Assembly (NCBI GenBank): GCA_002328075.1
Contig: DCVT01000031.1
Location: 496,001 to 560,000 of the forward strand
Length of the DNA: 64,000 bases
Source of the DNA: Anaerolineales bacterium UBA2181
Lineage (GTDB): Bacteria > Chloroflexota > Anaerolineae > Promineifilales > UBA4811
Direction of reading: 5' to 3'
Both the position numbers and the translations under genes were made by a program. How positions within the stretch are numbered: the stretch's first letter is position 1; each line of letters opens with the position of its first letter. Positions 45,147 to 53,318 of this stretch are shown here, in pieces. The notes below the pieces were generated by a model that had not been told where the DNA came from, did no database searches, and saw only the letters and a program-made list of their open reading frames with translations.

Positions 45147-46435
45147 TTTTCCCCGATGGTCACCTTGATGATCCGGTCGCCCTCAAAGTCCGGATCGACC
45201 TGCGGGTCGCGGGGAGTCAGCGCCTCCACCACGTCCATCCCGCTGATCACCTTGCCAAAGATGGTATAAAGGCCGTTGAGGTGGGCCGCCTCCGCATAGG
45301 TGATAAAGAACTGGCTGCCGTTGGTGTTGCTGCCGGCGTTGGCCATGGCCACCCAACCCGGGCCGTCGAACCCGAGCTCTGGATCGATCTCGTCCTCAAA
45401 GGTATAGCCCGGGCCGCCCATGCCGGTTCCCGAGGGGTCGCCGGTCTGGGCCATAAAGTCGGTGATCACCCGGTGAAAGGTGACCCCGTCATACCACCCC
45501 TCGCCGGTCAAAAAGACAAAGCTATTGACCGTCAGCGGGGCGGATTTGGCATACAGCTCGATGACAAAGGTGCCCTTGTCGGTTTCCACCGTGGCCAGGT
45601 ATTCCTTGTCGGCCGAGATGGTCATGGGTGGCGCTTCATACTGGGGCAGGGCGCGCACCGCTTTTTGCGCCTCGATGTAGGCGCCCCACTGCTCGACCTC
45701 GAGGCCCAGCGCCTGCAAGTTCAGCGCCGACTCGTTGAGAAAGACCGACGGGGTGCCCTGCAGACCGATGCCGACGCCCTCGTAAAAGGCGTTCATGGCA
45801 AGGTCGGCCAGCTCGGTCGAATCCAGGTCGGCCGCGAACTGCTCGTGGTCCAGTTTCAGCTCGGCCGCGTAGGCGATAAGCTGCTCCCGAACCGCGGCCG
45901 CGCCTGCCAGGCTGCTCCATTCCGATTGACGCTCCAGCAGCAGCTGGTGGTAGTCAAAGAACACCTGCTGGGCGCCGGCGGCCTCGGCCGCGCGCACCGC
46001 GAGATGATTGAGCGAGTTGGGATCATCGCTCAGGGGAAAATGCCGGTAAACGAATCGAACGTCCTGCGGGAAAGCGTCTACCAGACGCTCTATCGGTGCA
46101 AGCACCGACGCGCAGTATGGTCAGAGATAGTCCCCATATTCCAGCAGGGTGATGATGGCATCGGGCGGACCCATCACCCAGTCTGTTTCGCGCACTGCCA
46201 AGGGGTCTTCCAGGTCCACGGCCGGCACCGGTTCGGCCGCCGCCGCGGTGGGATCGGCCGAAGGTTTGACCGTCGGCACAGCGGTAGCAGGCGCGGGCAC
46301 CGCGGTGGCCGGCTTGGCGGTTGCGTACAACACCAGCGGGTCGGCGTCGGGGGTGGTCTCAGTGGCTGCCGACCGGCAAGAAACCGCCAGCAACAGGGCA
46401 ACCAGCAGGGCTGCCCACGTCAGGTATCGTCTCAT
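45143..46435 (-). CDS. Lipoprotein fusion of DsbA-like and cyclophilin domains, candidate selenoprotein (in-frame TGA)
   Basis: Read through one TGA, this is a 430-residue envelope protein. Residues 1-20 are a signal ending in AVSC (likely lipobox), followed by an Ala/Pro/Thr linker. Residues 90-260 are a DsbA/thioredoxin_4-like domain (DAIITLLEYGDYL-TGA-PYCASV, FVYRHFPLSDD, GLQGTPSVFLNE with the cis-proline). Residues 265-430 are a cyclophilin-type peptidyl-prolyl isomerase (VTFHRVITDFMAQTGDP, NTNGSQFFITYAEAAHLNG, YTIFGKV). The TGA (codon 105) occupies the first Cys of the expected CPYC site. AAGGAG lies 6 bases before this ATG. Without recoding, only a 104-residue stub would form. Such thioredoxin-isomerase fusions occur in related bacteria with cysteine; selenocysteine here is inference. 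Confidence 0.75.
46073..46108 (-). promoter_or_regulatory. Two hairpins after the TGA (SECIS candidates)
   Basis: The first hairpin has arms TCGGTGC/GCACCGA (46093-46108); its apical loop is 19-22 bases after the TGA, the same distance as in E. coli fdhF. It lacks the bulged U of that element. The second has arms AGCGTCT/AGACGCT around GGT (46073-46089), a loop like the GGU contacted by SelB, but 39 bases away. Confidence 0.35.
46121..46123 (-). other. In-frame TGA at the redox-motif cysteine position (candidate Sec codon)
   Basis: The minus-strand codons read GDYL-TGA-PYC. The frames before and after are identical, and the DsbA-like fold continues without gap. Other genes in the window end in TGA and use TGG for tryptophan, so a general code change is unlikely. 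TGC to TGA by mutation or error is the main alternative. Confidence 0.6.
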
Positions 46436-46482
46436 CATGTACTCCTTGATCCGGTTGACCCACGTCAGGTGGGACTGGCCGG

Positions 46483-46512
46483 ATTGTATCATGCCGGGGG
46501 GAACCGTGTCAA
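46483..46512 (-). promoter_or_regulatory. Promoter of the thioredoxin-fold/cyclophilin lipoprotein gene
   Basis: On the minus strand TTGACA (46507-46512), 18 bases, TACAAT (46483-46488); start near 46476, 41 bases before the ATG. It is back-to-back with the promoter at 46521. Confidence 0.75.
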
Positions 46513-46520
46513 AGAGGGGA

Positions 46521-46549
46521 TTGAAAACCGATCCATTCCGGCGTATACT
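46521..46549 (+). promoter_or_regulatory. Promoter of the DUF4157-like gene
   Basis: TTGAAA (46521-46526), 17 bases, TATACT (46544-46549); start near 46556 and GGAGG is 7 bases before the ATG. Confidence 0.75.
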
Positions 46550-46581
46550 GTAGCTGTAGCGCGCTAGACTGGAGGAAAGCC

Positions 46582-47778
46582 ATGTTCCGCACCGCCCTGC
46601 CCGCCCCAAAGAACCGCGGCCGGCCCAGGCCGGCGGCGGTCCAGGCTCCCGTCGCCCAGCCGGCGACCGCACCGACGCGGGTGCCCCCCGCCGGCCGGTT
46701 GACCCCGGACCAGGTGCGCGAGTTGCAGCGCACCGCCGGCAACCGCGCGGTCCAGCGCGCGCTGGCCGGGCCGCCCGGCGACCAGGAGGGCCGGGTGCAG
46801 CGACAGGGCGGCGGCCAGGCTGCCATGCGCCGGTTGCAGTCGCGCGTTCCTGCCATGAGCAACCAGGAACTGATCAGCACCGCCCAAACGCTCAGCAGCC
46901 AACTCTTGCAGCCCGAGACTGATGCCCAGCAGCAGTCGGTTATCGCCGAGACCCTGATCCTGATGCACCGGACGCTGGACCAGCGGATTCAGAACGCGCC
47001 GCGCGACCAGCGCCTGCTGCCCCAACTGGAGGGAGTGCAATGGGACCCGGAGGACCCGCTGGCCGGGATTGTGGAAGGGATCTCGCCCTTTCAGATGATC
47101 GACTGGTGGGGCGGATTCACCTCCACCCGGCCGGTTCGCCGGAAGCAAAGACGGGCGCGGCCGGCGCAGACCGGCCCCGCGGCCGAGGAGCCGGCCGCCG
47201 CCGATACCGGGCCTCGGCCGCCGAGCGGAGTCGGCGGGACGCTCAAGAAGCAGATCGGCGAGCCGTTCAAGGTGGGACCCGAAATCGATACGTGGTGGCG
47301 GAACATCGGCACGGGACTGGGCAAGGCGGTGCGGATGCTGGCCGCCAACTGGATCAACGCGCTGCGGGCCGGCAAGGAGCGATCGGCCCGCCGGTTTTGC
47401 CTGATGGTGGTGGCGGAAGGGGTGGCCAGCATGGCGGCGCGGATCGCCGACAACGCCATCCGGAAAATCGTGGACCCGGTCAGCGGGCTGCCCATGTTTG
47501 TCTATGACGTGCTGCCGGAGCCGACCGACGCGCGGATCGCGGCCGCTTTGGAGGCCACCCTCAAGGAGTGGCGGGCGCCGTCGGACCGCGAGTCGCTGGC
47601 CATCGGCCGGAAGCGGGGGCTGCAGATGGCCCGCAAGATCGTTGACGAGTTCGACCAAAGGACCAGCGGCGGCGGGGTGCGGTACCTGCTCTACCTCAAG
47701 TTCAAGTTCAAGGCCGACCAGCAGGCGATCTATGAGCACGTCTACCGGGAGATCAAGGCGGCCGGGGTGGTGGAGTAG
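46582..47778 (+). CDS. Protein with a LQRTAGNRAVQRAL motif, effector-like
   Basis: A 398-residue protein. The first 55 residues are Pro/Ala/Arg-rich and disordered, leading to the motif RLTPDQVRELQRTAGNRAVQRAL (about residues 39-61). This motif is characteristic of the N-terminal part of DUF4157-type and other proteins linked with extracellular contractile injection systems and polymorphic toxins. The middle (residues 75-210) is variable and low in complexity near 190-210. The C-terminal 150 residues are helical (KVGPEIDTWWRNIGTGLGKAV, SARRFCLMVVAEGVASMAAR, ATLKEWRAPSDRESLAIGRK). No HExxH motif is visible. No contractile-tail gene is in the window, so it is an orphan here. Function unknown. 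Confidence 0.65.
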   Translation: MFRTALPAPKNRGRPRPAAVQAPVAQPATAPTRVPPAGRLTPDQVRELQRTAGNRAVQRALAGPPGDQEGRVQRQGGGQAAMRRLQSRVPAMSNQELISTAQTLSSQLLQPETDAQQQSVIAETLILMHRTLDQRIQNAPRDQRLLPQLEGVQWDPEDPLAGIVEGISPFQMIDWWGGFTSTRPVRRKQRRARPAQTGPAAEEPAAADTGPRPPSGVGGTLKKQIGEPFKVGPEIDTWWRNIGTGLGKAVRMLAANWINALRAGKERSARRFCLMVVAEGVASMAARIADNAIRKIVDPVSGLPMFVYDVLPEPTDARIAAALEATLKEWRAPSDRESLAIGRKRGLQMARKIVDEFDQRTSGGGVRYLLYLKFKFKADQQAIYEHVYREIKAAGVVE

Positions 47779-47813
47779 GCGGGGAGGGCCCTGATCATGA
47801 TAATGCGAAGCTG

Positions 47814-47856
47814 CCGCCCACACTGGGGGCAGGTCCGGAGGTGGGCGGTCGCTTTT
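47814..47856 (+). terminator. Terminator after the DUF4157-like gene
   Basis: Arms CCGCCCAC (47814-47821) and GTGGGCGG (47841-47848), a 19-base loop, then CGCTTTTGG. It is 36 bases past the stop codon and ahead of the opposing pentapeptide gene. Confidence 0.5.
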
Positions 47857-47875
47857 GGTCTCACGTTCCTAGCTC

Positions 47876-48139
47876 CTACATGCGCGTTGTGCCGTCCGGC
47901 ATGGCTGCACCCGCCAATGAACAGGTGCAGTGCAGCTGGTAATCGCTCACTCTTGCATCGGCCAGGTTGGCCCCGGTAAGGTCGGCCTGGCTCAGATCGG
48001 CCTGGCTGAGGGTGGCGCCGCTCAGGTTTGCCCCGCGCAAATCGGCCTCTGTCAGGTTGGCCCCTATCAGGTTTGCGCCGTGCAGGTCGGCTTTTCGCAG
48101 ATCGGCTGCTCGCAGCTCCCGACGTGTGAACTCTGCCAA
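47876..48139 (-). CDS. Small pentapeptide-repeat protein
   Basis: An 87-residue protein with about eleven consecutive A(D/N)LxX units: ADLRK ADLHG ANLIG ANLTE and so on, from about residue 12 to 66, forming a right-handed beta helix. The end MPDGTTR resembles that of many pentapeptide proteins. A TTG start at 48139 is chosen because GGAG is 7 bases upstream and an upstream extension shows no similarity. Pentapeptide proteins may mimic DNA or bind proteins; no specific role is indicated. It borders the decayed island and may be a transferred or shortened copy. Confidence 0.6.
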   Translation of the reverse strand: MAEFTRRELRAADLRKADLHGANLIGANLTEADLRGANLSGATLSQADLSQADLTGANLADARVSDYQLHCTCSLAGAAMPDGTTRM

Positions 48140-48592
48140 TTCAATTCTCCATAGGATGCGGTTCGAAGACGACAAAAAACCAGTTTTCGGCAAACAGTGG
48201 TTTTGTCGGCGGCCATCGCCTCGTTGCACTGCACAGGCCGCTGCCGGGCCCAAGGTGTCTCAGGTCGCCCAATGCCGCTCAGATGTGCACGGCGCGGCCT
48301 TTTACTACGGCGCGTCAGATCCCGATCCAACCGGTGGCGGTGCGTTTGAAGCTGTTGACCGCCGGCCAGTCCAGCGCCCAACCGCCCGGCCCACGCGACA
48401 TCTCGCTTTTCCCGAAGCAGGACCTGAACGCGCTCCTCGCTATCTTGAACCATAGGGACACGACGTTGCTGCCACGCAGTTCCGATCACATCGAGAATGG
48501 ATTCCTATTCCGCGTAGAGATCCGAAAAAATCCGGAAGTCCGCCGCGATTTCTGGGCCGCAAATTGGGAAAAAGCACGTGGACACCGGTGTA
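48140..48592 (+). other. Intergenic stretch without a supportable gene
   Basis: About 450 bases upstream of the pentapeptide gene. Several short open frames occur on both strands, but none has recognisable domains, sensible starts or ribosome sites. It looks like decayed sequence next to IS remnants. Confidence 0.6.
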
Positions 48593-48892
48593 TCAAGGGA
48601 CTTCTTGACTGCCAAAGTGCAGCTCGGCGGCGATCCGGTATGCCAGACCCTGGTGCGGCCGCGCCGTGTTGTAGAAGAAGTAACTTTCCAGCTCATTATA
48701 CAGGTCTGGCACCGTGACGTAATCCGTAAGGCAGAACTCCGCATACTTGACCGTTCGCCGGAGACGCTCCACGAAGATGTTGTTTGCAGCCGAGCCGCGA
48801 GCATTCATGTTGAGTTTGACGTTCGCGCTTTCCGGGCAGGCAACGAAGGCCTGGGCTGTGAACCGGACGTCCTGATCGGAGTTGAAGATGGA
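48593..48892 (-). pseudogene. 3' fragment of an IS3-family transposase (OrfB)
   Basis: The last 100 codons of an integrase-type transposase: SIFNSDQDVRFTAQAFVAC, containing the second Asp of the DDE triad, then ANVKLNMNARGSAANNIFVERLRRTVKY with the Glu, and YNTARPHQGLAYRIAAELHF at the end. The upstream two thirds, with the HTH and first Asp, are missing; sequence before residue 1 of the fragment does not fit the family. It differs from the intact IS at 49803, so it is an older insertion of another element (IS150/ISRS-like group). Confidence 0.85.
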
Positions 48893-49068
48893 AGTGCGCC
48901 CAACGGCTGGCGACTCACTGCGCGGCGTCCCGGGCAAAGGGCTTTTGGGCGATACCCCAGCGGCTGGCTCAGCCACTCCTGCAGCCCGCCGAGCAGCGTC
49001 AGATGCGGCCGGCTGCCATGCCGCCTGGTCCTTGGCCGCAACAAATCGGTGTTGGACTGATCCCTTAA

Positions 49069-49311
49069 TCATATATACTTCACGGCAGTGCCATATATCT
49101 GAAGGTAGAAACAAGCGAAAGCGTTAGTGTCAAGATCGATATCTTGGCGCATCCCAACGATTGCGTCGGCATCCAACAGTGCCGCGCGGCATTTAAGTTC
49201 TTGAACTGCGATATAAAACGCCAGCTCAAAATCGCTTTGGCCTACACTCCACTCACCAATGACGAATCCCCAATCTGCCTGCCGACCGCCAATCTGGCCG
49301 CGTTTTCGCAT
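49069..49311 (-). CDS. YbjQ/UPF0145-like heavy-metal-binding-type fragment
   Basis: An 80-residue reading frame. Its second half, AVQELKCRAALLDADAIVGMRQDIDLDTN... followed by LQIYGTAVKYI, resembles the C-terminal half of YbjQ (UPF0145, formerly DUF74) proteins, which have EAxxLGADAIVGVR and end in GTAVK. The usual N-terminal strand and LG(Y/I)V motif are not clear, so this may be a shortened gene. It lies between two transposase remnants. Function of the family is poorly known. Confidence 0.45.
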   Translation of the reverse strand: MRKRGQIGGRQADWGFVIGEWSVGQSDFELAFYIAVQELKCRAALLDADAIVGMRQDIDLDTNAFACFYLQIYGTAVKYI

Positions 49312-49450
49312 CTCGGCGACCTCGGCTTTTTAATACTTCTTCAATCCACTCAGTTGGTTTGTAAACAGACCCTTGTTCGATATGTGTTGCTTCAGTTGGA
49401 ATTGGAGAGAACCCTCTGAGTTGGTGTAAATCAGATTTGGAGGTGGCTCG

Positions 49451-49687
49451 ATGAGAAAGCAACGGAAGCAGTACACGGCAGACGAAAAGGTTTTTGTTCT
49501 CCGCATGCATCCGCTGGACAAAGTCCCGGTTTCGGAGTTCTGTGACGAGTATGGCCTCCGACCCACCGTATTTTTCCGCTGGCAGTGTTTAAAGTGGGGG
49601 GCCGAGGCGTTTCGTGGCCCTAACGGCAGCCAGACCACCAGCCTCAAACAGCAAGTGGCTCAAATCGAAGAGAAACTGGCGAAATGA
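49451..49687 (+). pseudogene. Truncated transposase OrfA (IS3 type)
   Basis: A 78-residue frame with a helix-turn-helix of IS3-family OrfA: YTADEKVFVLRMHPLDKVPVSEFCDEYGLRPTVFFRW, followed by a leucine-zipper start LKQQVAQIEEKLAK. GGAGGTGG precedes the ATG. Family members continue with KKDEVLAELMEEH-like sequence, but here the frame stops at once (TGA) and the HNH gene's frame begins at the same place. No matching OrfB follows. It is a remnant of a third IS element. Confidence 0.75.
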
Positions 49688-49843
49688 CAACCCCCCGGAG
49701 GCTCAGGCGGCAGGTCAAGCGTACCCTGACACCACAGCGCCACACACATCGCTCAATCCGCCGGGCAGCAGGTCGGGTCACCTCCCGTAGACCAAAGGCA
49801 TCGAGTAGTGCGCCCCTGAGATTGGACACAAAAAGTGCTGTTC

Positions 49844-50677
49844 TTACGAACACAATTCTGCAACATCCTGCCGAGCAAGCCACTGGCTCTCAAACTCGGC
49901 CGGGGTCAGGTAGCCCAACGATGAGTGGATGCGCTTCTGCATGTACACATCGTCGAGGAACCGACCGATCTGATCGTAGGCATCGTAGTAGTCCTGGTAG
50001 TCTGATAACTCGACCTCCGCTTCTTTGATGGTACGAATGACCCGTTCGGCATACCCATTTTGCCAGGCCTGTCCTCGGTCTGTCATGCTGATCGCAATGC
50101 CATAGTCATGAAGCAGGTCAACGTACGCCGTCGCGGCATACTGGACTCCCTGATCCGAGTGATGGATCTCAGGCACATGATCCAGCGGGGCACACCGAAG
50201 GGCAGTCAGGGTCAACTCCTGACCGAGGTGGCGCTCCAGATGCCAGCCGCGGATGCAACGCGTGAAAACGTCCATGATGATGGCCAGGTACACGAACTCC
50301 TGCTGCAAGCGGACATAGGTGAGATCGGCAACCCACACCTCATCGGGCCGAACCACTTCCAAGCCCAATACCAGGTTCGGGAATCGCGGAAAACCATGTT
50401 CACTATCGGTTGTGCGCTGCTTCTTGCGCGTTTTTCGGGCCTGGAGCCCCATCTTGGTCATCAGACGGCGTACTCGTTTGTGGTTGATGACCCAACCTCG
50501 CTCTCGGTGAAGCTGATGAACCACACGACGATAGCCATACGTTGGCCACTGCTGCGCCACTTCCTCGATAGTGGCCTCAAGATTCTGCTCGTCCTTGTCT
50601 TGAGGCCGGTAGTAGTAGGTGCTGCGCGGCAGATCCAGCAGCTGACAGATTACCCGGGCCGGGTACATATCTGCCAA
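49844..50677 (-). CDS. IS3-family transposase OrfB
   Basis: A 277-residue DDE transposase/integrase. It has the HTH_21 region (ICQLLDLPRSTYYYRP, YGYRRVVHQLHRERG) and the rve core with D in WVADLTYVRLQQ, D in IHHSDQGVQYAA and E in NGYAERVIRTIKEAEV, then SLGYLTPAEFESQW. It is intact. The frame continues upstream into the end of orfA, where A7G at 50730-50737 (minus strand) would permit a -1 frameshift to make the OrfAB fusion. Confidence 0.95.
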   Translation of the reverse strand: MADMYPARVICQLLDLPRSTYYYRPQDKDEQNLEATIEEVAQQWPTYGYRRVVHQLHRERGWVINHKRVRRLMTKMGLQARKTRKKQRTTDSEHGFPRFPNLVLGLEVVRPDEVWVADLTYVRLQQEFVYLAIIMDVFTRCIRGWHLERHLGQELTLTALRCAPLDHVPEIHHSDQGVQYAATAYVDLLHDYGIAISMTDRGQAWQNGYAERVIRTIKEAEVELSDYQDYYDAYDQIGRFLDDVYMQKRIHSSLGYLTPAEFESQWLARQDVAELCS

Positions 50678-50685
50678 CTCCCTGG

Positions 50686-50991
50686 CTATCGCCCGTTTCT
50701 CGTCTGCGGTGAGTCCAAGATGTCGGAGGCTTTTTTTAGGACCTCCAACTCCATGGTCTGCCGCCCGACCATGCGCTCCAACTCGGCGATCCGTTCTCGC
50801 TCCTGGCTCCTGGCCGCTGGGTCGTCAAAGGCATTGGCTGCATTGGCCATCAACGTGGCCTGCCACTCCGACACCACCGAGGGCTTGAGATTGTACTCGC
50901 GGCAGGCTTCGGCCGCGCTCTTGACGCCGCCCATCATGTCCAGGGCTACCTGGGCCTTGAACTGCGGCGTGAATCTTCTTCGTCTGGTCAT
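50686..50991 (-). CDS. IS3-family transposase OrfA
   Basis: A 101-residue DNA-binding protein. It starts MTRRRRFTPQFKAQVALDMMGG with the helix-turn-helix AEACREYNLKPSVVSEWQ, followed by a leucine-zipper segment (ERIAELERMVGRQTMELEVLKKA). The ATG at 50991 matches family starts. Near the end, CTAAAAAAAGCC is a typical IS3 slippery sequence, leading by -1 shift into the orfB frame (SLRHLGLTADEKRAI). Intact. Confidence 0.93.
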   Translation of the reverse strand: MTRRRRFTPQFKAQVALDMMGGVKSAAEACREYNLKPSVVSEWQATLMANAANAFDDPAARSQERERIAELERMVGRQTMELEVLKKASDILDSPQTRNGR

Positions 50992-51473
50992 GTTGTGCAC
51001 CTCTCCTGAACCATTGTATTGTTCGTTAGCAATGTGTCCAGTTTTTGGGGCGCACTACTGAGCATCCGGCTCGTATTCGGTTAAAGAATGGGATCAGCTC
51101 CTAGCACAGCACGACCGTTGCCCCATGTGCGGACGGCTCTGGAATGAGATACCTGCTTCCCCCTTGGGCGCTTCGGTGATCACAGTGGATCACATTGTCC
51201 CGATATCAAAAGGCGGTATCAATTCCATCCAGAACCTGCAGCCTCTATGCTACTCGTGCAACTCGAAAAAGGGCGCCAAAACCGGCGAATAGGGCTGCGC
51301 AACGCGCTGCAACGTGGGGGCAGTCCTTCCTCATACTACAAACAAGATGTTTGAAGCCACGACGGGGTGCTAATCTGCCCGTGTTTTCGCGCTCCGCGAT
51401 ATCGTCTCAAGGCACAATCAGCCCCCCTTTTTCCGTGAAACGAATCAAACACCTCGCGGCGTGTGCGCTGTAC

Positions 51474-51818
51474 TCAATCGTCTGCATCTGTTGTTTGTTC
51501 CACCCACAATAGTTTCAGACGGCAGGCAAAACTACCACGGGATTCGCGGCGGTGGGTTCTCACTGTCGCAATTTCGTTGCGGTCAATTCCATGGGCATCG
51601 ATAAAGGCGTCTATCACCTCGAACACATCGGCCAATTCCCGGATCATTTCCTGCGCGCTGCCAGCATCCTGCAGTTCGCTGGCTTCCTCCTGTAATTTTG
51701 CTGCCAGCGCCCGCTGGTATTCCTTTTCACACATAGTCTCGGTTCGGCAGGTTTTGCCCTCACCTTCTATGATCTCCGGAATCCGGTCGCGAACCAGCTT
51801 GTTGTGTTGTAACCGCAT
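51474..51818 (-). CDS. MazG/phosphoribosyl-ATP-type pyrophosphohydrolase
   Basis: A 114-residue all-alpha NTP-pyrophosphohydrolase. It begins NKLVRDRIPEIIEGEGKTC and has the metal-binding helix motif KLQEEASEL and ELADVFEVIDAFIDAHG (the ExxE...ExxD pattern). Proteins with this LVRDRIPEII start are often found on mobile or phage-related DNA. It is 9 bases downstream of the HNH nuclease gene, in the same direction, so the two are probably co-transcribed. The nucleotide substrate is unknown; a role with the nuclease is inference. Confidence 0.85.
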   Translation of the reverse strand: MRLQHNKLVRDRIPEIIEGEGKTCRTETMCEKEYQRALAAKLQEEASELQDAGSAQEMIRELADVFEVIDAFIDAHGIDRNEIATVRTHRRESRGSFACRLKLLWVEQTTDADD

Positions 51819-51827
51819 GGAATTACC

Positions 51828-53027
51828 TCAGAACCGCGAAAGATTGCGACAATACCCGACGCGGTCGATGTAGTTTACGACTGCGGTTGCGACCGCGCAG
51901 GGGAAATCGGGATCCGTGGGGCGCACCGTCGAAAACCGTACCCCAACATCCTCGCGGATGGCCTTGGACAGCGATGGTAGCCGCCCGTAATTTGAATACG
52001 CGAGCTCAAGGTGCGGGCGGGCGCGTGCCAGGCGTTCCAACGTGGGCAATCGGTCCCGTTTCACATGCGCGTTAAAATGCGGATCGGAAGGCACCAGGTT
52101 CCACAACTCGTTAATCGGATATACCGAAACGGGCAGCAGGTGGTCCAAGTCAAAGGCGACGCGATGGCGAATTCGCCGTTCGGTCCAAGGACAGACGAAT
52201 TCACGGCCTTCCATCAGAAGCAGCTCGATCTCGTTGCGCTCCCAGGTCAACGGCCGGCGGTTGTCGGCTCGGTCGGTCAGGATCGTGTAAACCCGGCCCC
52301 GATCGATAGCAGCCTCAGTTCCATGGTTTATCCGCTCCGTGTATAGGCACCACTCGTGGATGCAGAGGGCCTCGATGTAGAGCGACATCGCTTGGAATGA
52401 TTGCCACAGGTCGGGTCCAACCATGAGGCACGGGTCGGCACTAGCCGTCCCCGGAATGGCGACGGCCGGTTCTCGCACATGGTCTAAACGCAACGGACGT
52501 TCGAACACGGTCCATTCCCCAGGACCTGCGTGGCGAATCGGCATCTGGATGGTCTGACTGATCCTATTGATCGCCTTTTGATAACCCAAGAGAAGATCCG
52601 GAGTGAAAGCCTCGCGTTTCCGAGGCACGAGCAGCTCGTTGATGATGAAGAAACCATCTGATGGGCGCGAGGGGTGGTTCCAGAGGTTTTCCCAATCGGC
52701 GCGAAACTGCGCCATTTCGCCACGGAACGCCATGTCGCTGCCCACAGCACCAGCCCGCAAAGAGCGCTGTCCTTGCCAAATTGGGTATTTGCGGTCCACG
52801 AACGGCCAATAGTAAGCAAACCAGAACGCGGCGAGAAAACGCAGGGGAACTGCCACCGGCCGGTCGGCGGCCAAGATGTCCGGGAAGGACAAAACAATAT
52901 CGTTGATGGAGCGCAGCAAGGCAATCTTGTAGCTGGTTACCTTCCTGTCGTGCTTCAAGATGGTGCTAATGACCGTACCCCCGGCGATTTTGGACTCCTG
53001 ACCTGGCGCACGGTCAAAAAGCTTCAT
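51828..53027 (-). CDS. HNH endonuclease with large N-terminal domain
   Basis: A 399-residue protein. The C-terminal part carries an HNH nuclease: FVCPWTERRIRHRVAFDLDH, then LLPVSVYPINELWNLVPSD and FNAHVKRDRLP, with H, N and H residues of the beta-beta-alpha metal site. The N-terminal 270 residues are helical and of no family I recognise (SYKIALLRSINDIVLSFPDI, FLAAFWFAYYWPFVDRKYPIW). This architecture recalls nucleases annotated in restriction or phage-defence islands. The ATG at 53027 is used; upstream frame has no similarity. Neighbours are the pyrophosphohydrolase and an IS-rich region. Confidence 0.75.
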   Translation of the reverse strand: MKLFDRAPGQESKIAGGTVISTILKHDRKVTSYKIALLRSINDIVLSFPDILAADRPVAVPLRFLAAFWFAYYWPFVDRKYPIWQGQRSLRAGAVGSDMAFRGEMAQFRADWENLWNHPSRPSDGFFIINELLVPRKREAFTPDLLLGYQKAINRISQTIQMPIRHAGPGEWTVFERPLRLDHVREPAVAIPGTASADPCLMVGPDLWQSFQAMSLYIEALCIHEWCLYTERINHGTEAAIDRGRVYTILTDRADNRRPLTWERNEIELLLMEGREFVCPWTERRIRHRVAFDLDHLLPVSVYPINELWNLVPSDPHFNAHVKRDRLPTLERLARARPHLELAYSNYGRLPSLSKAIREDVGVRFSTVRPTDPDFPCAVATAVVNYIDRVGYCRNLSRF

Positions 53028-53079
53028 TCCGATTTTCCCTCGAGCGTACGCGCTCTTGGAACGCACCCTCCATCACGCG

Positions 53080-53108
53080 ATTGTATCATCGCTGATCGCG
53101 GGTAACAA
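53080..53108 (-). promoter_or_regulatory. Candidate promoter of the HNH/pyrophosphohydrolase pair
   Basis: On the minus strand TTGTTA (53103-53108), 17 bases, TACAAT (53080-53085), about 50 bases before the HNH start codon. Confidence 0.45.
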
Positions 53109-53318
53109 AACACGCCATTGCTGGGAACAGCGCGCAACCCATCGACTTTGCCGGGCTCTGACTCGATCTGCCCAGGGCCGCATACACTGCGTGGCGGCGT
53201 CAAATGATCGCGGCACATCGGCAGCCTTGCGTGTCGGGTGCTTGCCACACCCCTACCGCTGAGAGCTCGCAATGCGCTCTTCCGGAAACGTCGAGCATTG
53301 AGCCGGGATACGCCCCCT

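Larger units (their letters stand above)
49803..51061 (-). mobile_element. Complete IS3-family insertion sequence
   Basis: About 1.26 kb with two minus-strand genes (orfA, orfB). The ends are inverted repeats: AGTAGTGCGCCCC at 49804-49816 matches the complement of the right end exactly, and further inside TTGGACACA recurs (CTGGACACA at the right). GCATC at 49798-49802 and 51062-51066 directly flanks the element and fits a 5-base target duplication. The ends resemble those of the IS150 group. The exact boundary is uncertain by one or two bases. Confidence 0.85.
49684..51289 (+). pseudogene. HNH endonuclease gene split by an IS element
   Basis: The gene is in two pieces, 49684-49802 and 51062-51289. 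The second piece encodes SYSVKEWDQLLAQHDRCPMCG (first CxxC), VDHIVPISKGG (the HNH histidines) and PLCYSCNSKKGAKT (second CxxC). If the IS and one copy of the flanking GCATC are removed, the frame runs from ATG 49684 through RRPKA-SGSYSVKEW without break, giving about 114 residues. So the IS inactivated an HNH nuclease gene. The true start may be elsewhere because the left end abuts a transposase remnant. Confidence 0.75.

Noticed and set aside
46121..46123. TGA read as tryptophan or glycine by an altered genetic code
   Set aside because: Many intact genes in the window stop at TGA and use TGG for Trp.
49069..53027. CRISPR array or phage attachment site in the IS-rich island
   Set aside because: No regularly spaced repeats, integrase gene or tRNA end was found.
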